A stretch of DNA of 64,000 nucleotides from Phoronis australis (lineage: Eukaryota; Phoronida; Phoronidae): the NCBI GenBank assembly GCA_002633005.1, contig NMRA01000005.1:599913-663912 (forward strand), in the 5' to 3' direction. Shown piece after piece: positions 1 to 13,400 of the stretch; the first letter of the stretch is position 1; the number at the start of each line of letters is the position of its first letter. The position numbers and the translations under genes were made by a program. Under the pieces are notes generated by a model, which made no database searches, was not told the DNA's origin, and worked only from the letters and a program-made list of their open reading frames with translations.

Positions 1-1453
1 TGACAGTCGGCAAGCACTGCAAACGTACATGTACGGCGACATCGGCACTGCAGTCGGTACCCGCGGAGTACGAATATATTGGGTTTAGTTTCAAATCCAG
101 ACGTCTGTATCGCGACTCTCACGCCAATTATTTGCCACAGTATAAATGCACTATACTGATCGACACCGAATACGCGTTGTTGTGGGCTCACACTTTTTTC
201 TACGAGGAATTCAATTTCAGAAGCTAAGCAGTTGAAATATCATTTCCTTGTACGCTTTTGCGATTCATTTCAACCAGATTGTTTCATTTAAAAGCCTCGT
301 TTCCGAGGATGCGTGATGCACGTGCAATGCTTTTTCATTGAAGCAAAATTCATTTGACGCTTTTTTCAAAGCTGGCGAAACAGGCTTGTGTTGCAATTTT
401 TAAGTGGTAAAACCGTTTTAAACAGTTCTGAGGTGTTTGGAATAAAAATTATGAAATATTTAGGAGTTTTGACAATGTTTTGGTAGTGTTCCACAAGGCA
501 TGTCTATTTTTAATCGACGGATGTCATTTTCATGGTGTTTGGGTATCTTGGGCCAAATTAGCAGTAGAAAACTGAGAACTTGCAGATAGCATATTGTATT
601 TACAGTTTATACATTATCAGTCATCATCATGGAAACAAAACGAAACGCAAAAAACACAGCTTATAAGAGCAACTGAAAACATTCAGACGACCGGCCGGGA
701 TGGTAGCAGCTGTGAATACACAAATAATCAAAACTACCCTCAAAAGTTGACAGCTCAATAGAGCTCAGGTTAACATTCATTGTTTTGCTGACTGAAAACA
801 TAAGAAAACTCAGAATACAGCCTCATACGTCGCTTATCTCGCGACCTGGACTGGGAATCAAGACTTCCTATGCGGGCCGATAGAGGTCAACAAGAGGCAG
901 TGAGCCTAATGAGAGCAAACTCCTTCAGTTCACACTCATTAACTCGGAACTTGGAATCTTTTAATCTCAAGATCACGTATGCGTGAACTTGGAATACACG
1001 AGGAAATGTGACAAGTTCACGCAACTTATCGCATTCACGTTGCTAAGAACTTGCACTGCACTAAATCAAATTACATGTTAATTAATTGGACAGTAACGTA
1101 ACAAATCTTTTTTCAACTGGCTATTGGCGATCTTATTCCACTCCAAACAATAGTAGACAAGTTTGACCATTGACCATTCATATATTATTCCGATTCTTGA
1201 CACAAGTTACGGTAAAAGAGAAAATGAGTGATCACGAGGCCAATAATTACAACAATTCTTTATAACTGAAAATTTTCAGTCATCTGCCGATTGCATTCAA
1301 GTTACATGTACGTATGTCAACACCAGCGTGTATTACGGTTGCCAGCCCACTAGAGCGACATCTTTCGTGAAAAGGCAGGATTTCATGCACAGCAGTTGAG
1401 TTACTCAACACGGAAGTTGGGTTTCCAGATGCATTCCAGGTAACCACGAGAGT
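1..1453. other. Upstream flank of the DD3-3-like gene
   Basis: No coding exon or recognisable repeat was found here. The stretch should hold the promoter and 5' UTR of the gene that starts at 1454. I see no clear TATA box at a fixed distance and cannot place a transcription start. The segment around 900-1060 is rich in short repeated words such as aacttgga, which I could not assign to any element. Confidence 0.4.
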
Positions 1454-4400
1454 ATGGTGCGGGTGTTGGTATTCCTCGGATTTTTGAGCACCATTCAGTG
1501 CGACCTGTATTTACACAACCCCAGGTATGTTTATTATTTTCAACCCATTATAAAATCGTAGCCAATTTGAGATCTTTGAGTTTGAGCCTTGACTTTGAGT
1601 TTGAGACATTTTGACAGTGTTGATCCCGAAACTCGAGAAGCATGAATCGTGTTTTCTTCTCAGTTCGTATTCGTTTCTGTATGCCAGGGGAGTTTATTTA
1701 GATTGTACTAGAAAATTTCATACACTTGGTTGAGCAGGAGTCGTGAATCTCGGCATAAAATCAGCAAGTTGGTCTACCAATCCTATAACTTCACCTAGAC
1801 CTAGGCTACCGTGGTGTGAGTCATTGTCCTACTACTTGACGGACTTGGCCTACTTCCGAGCGTTTCCTTTCGACGTTTCGGAGTCATTTCACGAATATTT
1901 TACGAAATATAGGAACAACTTTGAAGGAATAAATAACCTTATCTCACAATCATTGAGTGTTGTTCTTGGTTTACCTTTGTGCCAATTTTGAAAGTTGTAA
2001 AGCAACTGGTTGATATCTCATTCTCATAGACAACTCCTACAATCCTCCTAGGTAGGGTGACATTTACCATTTGGGGTTTTGTTACCCCAACGCCTAAGTG
2101 ATTCTGGCTAAGCCAGACAGACTATGACTAACCATTCCAAATTGATTCACAAATTAATACTTGTGCCTTAGTGGCGATGCTGAAGAAAACCTATCTACTA
2201 ATTTCTCTTATAGTAAAGCATCGGTTATTATTCAATTTCAAAACCAGTCATGTTGGCCGTTTGCCTTATGTTGTTTGAAATTTGTCTGCTAAACAGGCGC
2301 GTTGGTTTACGACTGCAATTATCTCATGCGATTCATGTTCAGCCAAGCCCTTGAATAGAAACTAGCTCACGTCAATCCGTGAAGGCACCATCAAGCCTTC
2401 AGTGCCTGTTGAGGAATCCACTGGGTACTCAGTGGTAAACAGTGTGTGTGTGTGTGTGCTTTCTCATCCACTTGCATGCAAGTCCTGTCTAATGCGAATG
2501 TGAATTGGATTGTGGTAGAGGCTCTACCTGGCATAGTAAGTGTAGGAGCGAGATAAACCATGAGGTTTAAGAAATGATTTGATTTTTGTAAAAAGAAAAA
2601 CTTTCTGTGGACCCTTTGGTAGTAAATGAAAGAAATTTGCAAACCGATTCCTATAAAACAGTTTGAAAGGTAATACCAAGAGTTTTTGATATAAACTGGT
2701 ATGTCAATGCAATTTAAATCAATGTTTAATGACTGGTGTGTTGTCACTCCAATTGCAGGTGCACAAACTGACAAACACAAAAATAAATGTTTTTATCATC
2801 AATATAGCACAAGTAATTTCAAGAAAAAAAAAATAGATTGGTAGCATTTAATTACTTTAATACAACCTGGTACCCGTAATTAAGTAACTGCATGGGAAAG
2901 ATTGAATAATAATTACTTACAACCTCTTAATATTGTGACTTAATTCCCGCTATATTTCATATATATGCTACCCAGGTCAGAGGTCACCTATGAACAGGAC
3001 TTTCACTTTTTCATGCTCTTACTAGCGTTTCATTTCGAGGTGAGACCCTGTGTAGCACTGACACGTGTTCTGTGCCCATTCACCTGCCTCCCCCACACCA
3101 TGTGACCTCAGTTGTCCAAAGAAATTCTGTATGTTATGTATTAAGACTGTACTTCAGTCGATGACCTAAATGTTGATTTCTCCCGAAGTCGAATAAATGC
3201 TAATTAGTACTTGACCTGCTGTCAATGACAGTGGCACTTGGATATTTGCATGACGTGTCTAACCTGTTTGAGCATGGTTTTTACTGTTCAGTGACACCCC
3301 CAGCGAGAGGTCACTGTAATGATGACCCCAGCGAGAGGTCACTGTAATGATGACACCGTACCAACTGTAGCTGTGTTGATATGATTCACACTGCATTTCC
3401 GTCTGAGCAGTTTCTGTGGTCAGATTCCTGTGCGCCTCAGTCATGTCTTCAGTTCCCTGCATAGATCTAACATGATAAGCAACTGGCTGGCACATATCAT
3501 TGACCTCTGTTAATACCATGCCTTCCCATCCCCATGGAAATATAGGTACTGTTGACATATTTGGAAAACTCATTGTCTGCTGAGTCACATTCTTTCAGTC
3601 TGGCTTCTCTGATAATTTTAAACCTCATGTTGTGGTACTACGTACTTCCACACTCAACACACTGCACTTTTGTTTGAGTCTTTCACACACTCAAAGCTTT
3701 TGTAATGTGCAGGTTTTGAAACTGACTTCATATCTGAAAATCTCTCCAAATCGCTTTAGGCTTTTCTCTGTCTTCATTGAGCCCCACAAGTGAGATCCTC
3801 TCTTGTGTCAACCTTCTGCATTTCTCACTGTTTTCATTGAACATTTATTTACCACAATGAATAAGATACAGACATTTTGTTGCTCTTGCCAACTCCATTA
3901 TCCAATGTGAATGAAATTTGTGTTGGTCCTTTCGCTTCGGGATGAAACGGTTATAGAATCAAAATTATGTTGTTCTTTTGTTTTTTTTTATTTAAATAGA
4001 CACTCCTGTCTCACTGTTCTCTCAGTCTTTGTCTGAGGTCATCTTTCATCAAAGTTGTGGGTCCAAAATAAATGACTGTGCTTTAAAGATTCGACTTATG
4101 TTTCAGGGGAAGCAATAACAGGCTAGATGAAGCAAACAGAGAACGTGCTAATGGGAACAGGTGAGGAGGTTCCAGGAAAGGGTTAAATAATTTGTTTTGA
4201 CTGTCTCAGTTATCACTGCATGCCTTCTAGGCTGTTCTCAGTTTTCATTGTGTTCATTGTTGTCAGTAAGTTATGACAGTGCCATCTGTATTGTGTCTAT
4301 TATGTCTGTTGTTTGCTTGTAAACTGTAGCCTTCATTTCAACCCTTTCATTTATCAGATTTCAAGCCCTGTGTAACATAATTCTAACCTTGTTTTCATAA

Positions 4401-7400
4401 GTATGTTCCACAAGTGTGTACATACATTCACCATCATATCTGTAAGAATTTGTCTAATGAGATTTGTGGAATTACTAGTGCTCTAATAGTATGCTACGCT
4501 GTGGCCCAGATCATGTACTAGGACTCGATGCTAAGCTGCTGTCCAGGTCATGTACTAAGAATCTGAAATGGAAAAAATCCCGAAACACCTTGTTGCCCAC
4601 AACAGGAATTTTCAATGCTTGGTGGTAAAAAATTCACTCCAGAAATTACTCCATAGAAACTACGAACTCTTATCAGTGAAAATGTGACCACTGCAGAACA
4701 AAAAAGATAACAGAAATAAATTTCATATGTCAGGAAAACATGACTGCTCAGGAGCACGTGGCCACGAAATTGATCCTGTCATTCACTTGAAGCAAGATGG
4801 CTGAGCCAGATGGTGAACATTTGATTGGCAATCTGATGGTGTCTACATTGTGAATTTTTTAAATGTGGATCAGACGTCTGACTTGCTTCTTAAAGGAGCA
4901 TGCCACCCAAAAAACAACCTAATTTGTATCAATTTAGATCGAGTAGTTCTACTCCATAACGACACGTACGGTTGCGTTAGCTGACACCTGACGGCAGACG
5001 GAGGTGTTGAAATTATCCAGTGACGTCATCGGTTTCACACGCAGTCTGTTCAGCAGTTCACAACACGGGTTACTGGTGTCAGCTTATCGCTTGAAGTCAT
5101 CGTTTAACACCAATAAATCATCAAACTTCGATGTAAAACCCTTAAAAATACACCGAGTTCCTATAAAAACGTGTTGTTTTATTTCGCTCTTACGGATTTA
5201 TTGGTATTTGGACACATCGTAGCCTACAAAGTTCGGCAGGCCAAGAAGGTCCGTAGCAGGAGTTTGGGGTCTGTTCGGAGATAATTTCGAAGTATTTTCC
5301 CTGAGATACAGACAGGAGAACCTAGATCTGTGTTGTTTAGAATTGTGATTTTTTTAGTTCTAAACACAAAACGCTCGTTATCCTGGCCAGTAGCTCGGAG
5401 CCTGATCAGGCCCGTCGCGACCGGCCGGATTGACTCGTTATCCCGGCCAGTGGCTCGGAAACTGATCAGACATCACAAACATAAACCAGCCGAAGTTCAG
5501 TGGATACTAAACTTCCAGTCAAGAAAATACTATACTATAGTGAGCCAAAGTAATGTGCACGCGATTATGTTGGTGAATTAGCCACGAAACTTCAAATCTA
5601 CTTACTCATCGGGGGCCGCGTGAATTCAGGTTCTGCTTTGGCCACAGCACCGTCAGGGCAGAAGTTGTACATTGACAATCATTATTTGAGTAATGTAAAT
5701 GTAAATAAAGATTCCCCTAACACCTGGCCATGGGATGGAAATCAAGTTGTTTCACAACAGTTTCTGCCAGCAAACACTAAATTAGCATGAGCTCACACGG
5801 CCTCGGTGTCCCGTCAATTAGTTTTATTGCATCTAAAGCCGGTAACGCAGTGATTTATTCATTGCTGGCTTCTCAAATCATTTGCACTCACGAACACTCC
5901 AAAGGCATTACAAACTGCATCTAATGAGACAGACTTTGTTTCAGTTTTATATAAGTATTTGTTAGGGTGAGAATAATTCATTTTGAAACAGAACACTCAG
6001 TAATAAACACCAACACGTCAACTCGCAATCCTGACTTAGGACGAGCTAGAGCTCATCAGTCCCGAGTTCGCAGGTGGATCGTTAAGTTTTACAGGCTATC
6101 AATTCGAACAGGAATACAGTGATTAAGAAATACTAGAGAGGCGCCATGAACAAGCTCAGACAACGGAACGTATGGAGTTATTTGGTAAGCCGGTATTCGT
6201 CAGGCACTGTCGACGTCTGCAGGCTACAGACACGGAGATGTTTCACGGCCTCATACTTGCTATTTACAGCGTACATTTCATTCTTCACTACCATGAGCCA
6301 CTTCCTAAGCATTTCGTACTCTCGAGAAAGTAAAAAAAACAATATACCCACTTTCCTAGCAGCTGCTTAGTTCGGACAAGCGGGAACGATGCACCGCAAC
6401 ATAGCGGCATTCACTCTGCATATGAACCACTGACGTCGCTAGCGTCGTTTCTCACCTTCCTCCCAGGTTAACGCGACACCTCTTGGCAAGGTGAGGTCGA
6501 CCGTGTGCGAGGCGATGTGGATATAGACCGATTAAGACGGCAAAAAAGACTAATTAAATCGGGTGGCATTCTCCTTTAATCAGATAGCATATGAACACTG
6601 TAGTAGACAGTCAAGTGCTACAGGTTCAAATTTTATAAACATATTGCTTCATTCATTACAGAATGTTCGACTCTCAGAACAACAACAGAGGGGGCTACAA
6701 TGTGGGAAGTCTCTACTATTACTCAGGTTCTGTGTTGCCCATTGAATGGTGAGTATTGAAGACTACTGGAATGAGCGAGGGTGATAGACAGTCATGACAC
6801 TGTGCATGTGGAACAAACTAGAGTGAAAGGGTGATAGACAGTTATGACACTGCGCATGTTTTAGTAATGAACAAACTATTATGACAGGGTGATAGACACT
6901 AGACAGTAATGCAATGAACAAAGTAGACAGTCAGGGTGATAGACATTTATAACGTTCTGTGTGTCGTAATAATGAACAAACTAAAGTGTCAGGGTCATAG
7001 ACAGTCATGACACTACAATAATTATTATTGTCTAAGTAACGAACAAATTAGTGCTCCAGGGTGACAGAACAGCTCAGGAGGCACTGAGACATCATGCTTG
7101 TGGATAATCTATAGTTATTGATACTTGTCAAATGAGGATTTGAGAGCTGTTATGAAGACTGGACTTGTCATCTAATTCCAGCTGAATAGTGTGATGAATC
7201 TGAAATTTGCAGCTACTTTGCTTTTTTATTAGTTAGTAAGTCGGGAAAATGAGCATGAAAAGGGAAATCGGTTTGCGGTTTGTAAATGGCACAAAAAGAA
7301 GTGAATCATGATTCGGATGAACTCAGTTGTTCGAGCGCTTAGGTAATAATTACTTCTGTTGTACCGCACGGCCACTTGAAGTGATGGCAAGTTTATTTAG

Positions 7401-10400
7401 GGCATGTTGCACTACCTCAAAGAGGTGGAGTCGTGTCCGTGACAAGATGCTTTACACCGTAGTTCACTTTAATTTGTGTCACCATGGTCACACGAACCTA
7501 GCACAAGTTTGCTCTTGTGGGACAACCGTGCTAGTTCAAGTGACTGCATGGTCACATAAACCTAGCACAAGTTGGTTCTTGTAGGACATTACTGTTCTAG
7601 CTAGTTCAAGTGATCGCCTTTTCATATGCACTGCACATCAAGTGGGACTGATTAAACAAAATTGAATTTATTTTAATTATGTTTACATTAGCCAAGTAGG
7701 ATTGATTTGTAAGTAATTCAGATCTTCCCTTTGCACTGTAGACTAGCTTAGTATCTGGGTGTCTTAATTAATGTTCATTTCAGGCAGTGTAGACTAGCTC
7801 ACTATCCGCATGATTTTGTTCAATTCAGACACTGCAGACAGATTATCTGGATGACTATTCATTTTGGGAGACCAAAATTATGCTCTACCTATTTCATTAA
7901 CTGACCTTTGCAATAAACTGATTTGGGTCCAGCCGAGGTGGAAGCCAAGGGTCAGCTGTTAGTGAATACCACAGTGGGTGTCAGTTTGTGAGAACAATAA
8001 ACAACACCATTTACAAGGGCTGTGTTTCAGCATACTTCAATATTTAAGGTACTTATATTTATTGCATGTAGATTGATCTTAGCTCACAATAAATGGAGGC
8101 GTGAATTGGAACATGCCTTGCCTGTATCGGATGCTCATTCATAAAGGAATGATAATAATAATATTCTTTGCAAGCAAATGGCGAAATAGGAAACAAACCA
8201 ACAAAATGTATTATGCTTAAGTTTGTTAATTTTTTTCGATAAAAACTTCAGTATACTGCTAGTACTATATGCTTTGGAGATGTTTACTTCTCAATAAGTG
8301 AAGGTTATCAGACTGAGACACAATAGGAAAACGTGTAATCCAGTTCATGCCAACAAGATCTGTAACTCCTTATCTCTGACTTGCACATTCAGAGGCAAGT
8401 AATCCTGTGATAATATCTGACAAATTAAATGAGAAAATTAGTAAATCATGACTTCTGGGCTTATTAAGAAATAAGTTTCACCGTGTTGCATGTGCGGAAG
8501 CTGCCTGGCTCCTTCTAGTGTGGAGTGACTGGTTCCTCAGTAAATGTGGGTGTGGTACACAGTTTGGCCAATTACCAAACCACAAAACATCAGTTGGATT
8601 TTGGGCCAAGTGTTATCAAACAATTCTAGGCATGGCACTGAGGTGAACCCTGACTACTACATGGGTCAGTCTTGCTAATAATAGTAGCATCAATTTATCC
8701 TTGCATGTGGGCAGTGGCCGTCTGACGTATAGGAAAATCATGTAACTATGAAAATTATTAAGACAGTGGTTCAGCAAGTATTTATTGAACGTGCTGTTAT
8801 CATGATGTATGATATATGCACAACATTTGTCAACATTTACATTACACTCCCAAACATGTGGGGTTGTTTGATTAACTGCTTCACATGATGAAAGTCTATT
8901 GTTGTGCTGCTATAGGGCTAGATTTAGAGTCCGATTACAAAGTTTACTTAAATACCATCTTGCTACAGTATGCGTGCAAGCTTATTTACTTTTTTATCTG
9001 AAGCTTACAAGTTTATTAAAGATCATGATCTCATGCGGTAGACTTTTACTTTAATCAAAAGCAGCAGTCATTTGTCATATTTTTATCTGAAAGTCTTCGG
9101 CTGCCTTGCTCAAAAGCAAATTGGTGGGTGGATGTATACTATTGAGTAGATTTCCCATTAGGGGAACTTCGGTTTACGGAAGCTTCGCCAAAATTTCGCT
9201 TGCCTTTCTCATTGGACAGCGATATCGAAGTTATCACTATGACACGGGACGATGTACTTCATTCGTACTCTCAAACGAATATTGAGTAGTGGGTTCAAGC
9301 CAAACTGAAAATTGTTCTCCTGCCATTTACGAGTGTTTAAGAAAATGATCAGTGACATTCTTCATCAGATGCACTTTCTTTTATTTACGTGTGTCTATTG
9401 AGAGCTTGTCGACTACGTATGCTACAGTAACAAAAAAGAACATGTTGTGCGATTATCGTGTGATCGTATATCGTTGCTACGACTGCTACTGATAACTTCA
9501 ACGAAGCTTCACTTTGACTGTTCCCACTGCACTGAAGTTTTGGTGAGCACCGAAGCTTCGCTTTTAAATCCTACTATTTTAAGCAAAGTTTCATTTGCAG
9601 ATTAACTACCTTTCCCACTTTCCGAAACTTCGGTAACAGCAAAGTTTCGCCTCTAATAGGAAAGCGACTTTGGAGATAAGGCTCAATCACTACATTTCAT
9701 TCCTGAACTTCAACTTTGTGGCTAATGTGCTGCATGTTGTTCAAGTTTGTATAATGACAATTTATTTCATCTTAATCGTATCTCTGTGTCGTTATGTAGG
9801 ACCTTTTTGGCAAAAAATAAATGAAAATAATTTATTAGAGTGGTAAAATTCTAAATACTGAATGGCTTAGTCACCCTTCTAACTTCCCTGGTAATTCCCC
9901 TTCATTCTCAATGGTGAGAGAGAAGACTGCTAGGACGACAAATTTTACCTCTTCCCCCAAGCCAACATGTTGGGGAATTCTGCGTCGTATTTTTTGTGCT
10001 TTTAGCTTGTACTGGGTTACGGCTGCAGGTAGTTGATTGAATACTCACGATCTTGATTAATTTTGTTTATTTGATGATATACAGTTGCATTATATACAAG
10101 TAACAAAGTGGAGATAAACAAGTTTAAAATCGGTTTGGTTTCAAATCCATTTCAATTGGTAAGCATGATTGTATAAACGCAAGTGCTTGTCCCTACCGCC
10201 CCCCCCCTCCCCCNNNNNNNNNNNNNNNNNNNNNNNNNNNNNNNNNNNNNNNNNNNNNNNNNNNNNNNNNNNNNNNNNNNNNNNNNNNNNNNNNNNNNNN
10301 NNNNNNNNNNNNNNNNNNNNNNNNNNNNNNNNNNNNNNNNNCCCCCATTCCGCCACTGTTGTTAGCCGTCTCCGTATTTGATAGTGGGAATTTTCGGGGC

Positions 10401-13400
10401 TTAACAGAAAATTCGAGACATGCTTCTTTGGTTGTTACAACAAAGATGTAGAATTTGCGAGGTTCATGATGCAGAAATGTTATTATTGTTGTTGTTATTA
10501 TTATCATTATTGTTATTGTTGTCGCTGTTGTTATTTGTTGGTATTGTTATAGTTATTTTTATTATTATATAATAGTTATTTTTATTATCAAAAGTCTTCA
10601 CTGTGAGTTGAATATTAAAAGTGGGTGAGAAACTAATAAAAAGTGAACATTTTGGAAGTTCCAGTTACGGTGTTTAGCTGAATGGTGGTTGAGAACTACA
10701 TTCTACAGGCAGTATATAATGGATATAGTTAATATGTAATGGATGTACTATTGGTGTGCTCTTTGCAGGACTAACCAACATTCGTGCGGGGACGGCAACA
10801 GTCATTGCGAGTTAATCCTACAGTATATGTGTTCAGATTCATTACGAGATGGAGTCACTACTACGTAAGTACATGTGTACTTTAGTATGATGAAGCCATA
10901 ACCAGCTAAGATAGTTACAGGTTTACAGTAGAAGCAATTGCTCCAGTCCTGCTGCGTTGAGTCAAAATTTTCATGCCTGTCTGCTAGGTTTTAAAAAAAT
11001 TTAGTTCTTTGGCTGAAGGCTGGTTTGTAGCAGGTTTTATGTAGCAAGCTCGCATGCTGTCTGGCCATATTGTTTAATGTAGAAAGCCTGTATACAATCT
11101 GTGTCATGTTTTTTGTTTCAGTACAATCCCAGAGAACCCCATGCAGTGCAAGAACTATGACTGCAACACAGACACCACCTATGGGATGAATGAGAACTTT
11201 GACTATTATGTCAACTGCAAGTTGAGAGACCGTAACAAGGGATTGTTCACAGCTGACCAGGTTTGAAGATGCACTGTGATTAGAATAATGTTGTTGTTAC
11301 ATTGGTTCCGCCGCACTGTAAGCTAAAATTGTGTGTTTCTCTCAAACATGTCGAGAGCACCATTTTAACTTCCACTTTGGCAACTAGCCTTAGAGTATTG
11401 CCAATCTTTTGAAATTCGGGTTTGTGAACTTAAATTTCAAATGTCATGGCTGGCCAGGTTGACTCTCTGACTCGACGGCTAATCGCCCATTTCGGGTAAG
11501 TGCTCACCTCCAATATCTTGAAATTTCACATTTAAGCGCCATGGGTTTGCTAATTTAGCCATCCTGGGCTTTAACAACCGTTTATGGTAAAATGCCTGCT
11601 AATCTATTGATATCTAGTAGTGTTGTGTCCCCTACTGACAATTAAGAATGTTTAGATGTCCACCTGAAGAACTATTAAAGAGCTGCATTTTTGGTGTTTG
11701 AGGAATTCTGTATGGGTCAAGTTTTCAGCAGTGTTGTAGTGGGCGTAGGCGCACTTAGGCGCAGCCAATCACCTTTTGGCATTTCAGCGTAGTGCCTATG
11801 CACCGTAAGTTACGTTCAGTGCTCAAGGTGATACGGTGGGCTTTAGGTGCCTACTTACCTCTACTTTTACCACTGCAGCACTGGTTTTCAGTGAGGTATT
11901 GAAATGAGTCGTTTTTGTGTCAGCTATTGAAATGGGTAACTTTTTTGAGCCAGGTATTTAAACGGGTGTACATTTCAAGAGCTTTGACATTGATGTGGCT
12001 CACCCACAGTGGGTGGTTTGTTCATGATTCGTAGGCGTTTAGATTGATCTACTCATGGAGGCAGACCTGTACTTGTATTTGTGAAGTAACCCCAAAGCAC
12101 ATGGTGGACACACATCGAAGCTCTGCCTTGTTGTTGTCCATAGGTCTCAATAGACAGTTCACCCTACATTACTATCCCTGCACCTTATTGGACAATTAAA
12201 GGAACATTACGATTCACCTGAAATAACAATTTACTCATTCAGAACCTGAAGAACAAGCGGCGGTCAGCCAAACACACTCGACAGAACCCTGGAGGCACCA
12301 GACGGGGTTATGAGTGTCCTGAGGAGAGAGACTACTACCCCTACTGGCACCCCACACCTTGGAAGGTAAGTGATTGACACCTGGACTGCACAGTCATGAT
12401 GGACAACAGTTTTACATTACTTTTTATCTGACACACTTGGTGGTGTTGTTGGTGAACTTTTGAAAGATCATCAATTTAAATGTGGCATGATTAAATGCTC
12501 AGGACTGAAAATTGTTTTTATGTGCTCACAGTATATGTGACGTGCATATTGTCGTCATTTCTGTCTGCGCATCTGAGCGCTGTCATTCTCATAAACTCCT
12601 TGCAGGGCATCATTGAGATTTGGCAGCAGAAACTGACTCTGGATAACAACAAGTTTCAGACCATTTCATATTGTCTGCGTCTTCAGAGTTCCTTTCATGA
12701 AAGCTGACAGGTTTTTATTGAGGAGTCAGCTTCGGATTTGGCCTATTCTGCGCCACCTGGTCACCATTTTTTATTATTTTCATTTTTTGGCATTTGCATC
12801 TTTATCCACCAAACTGTTTGAAAGATCTGTATGAAAATTGGTAGAATTTGTATGTATCTTCCTATACGGTTTTCATGAAATTTAATTGGTAAATAAGCTT
12901 TTTACTGTGGAGATAAGAGCGTCTTTCCATTTTGGGATGGATTAAGCTGATTCTGCATGGCCATTCTTTTATAATTATTAGTTTCAAGTTTTTTGTCATC
13001 TGCCGTTTGTATCTATCAAGTCACTAAGAGGATCTTGATGCAATTTGGCAGGTGATGAGCTTAGTGACGATGATTTGGAGAGAGGAGTCTGACTACTGTA
13101 AAACACCCTACTTGCATTTGTTGTATCTGCAGAATGTGTCTCCTGAACGCTTGTTGGATGTTTGTAAAATTTGACAAGTGTATTCCTATGAAATTGACAG
13201 CAGGTGATGACTTCTTTTGGACGAATCCGACTACCGTTTTACTTCCTAGTGACATTTTGATATATTTTTCAGCACTGTACAGGTTTGCCTGAAATTTGGC
13301 AATTTAAATATAGCGTACATTTTGTCGCATCAGCACGCCATCTTTTTGGTCACATCACGTGACCTAATGATTTTAGGTTTTGTTTTTCATTGATGGAGAC

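Noticed and set aside
5004-5581. Two open frames (72 and 83 codons) repeated at 30001-30225 and nearby
   Set aside because: They fall inside the two THAP transposon copies and are not preserved between copies as proteins, so they are part of the element rather than genes.
10141-10507. Several open frames crossing the N block
   Set aside because: They exist only because N codons were read through.
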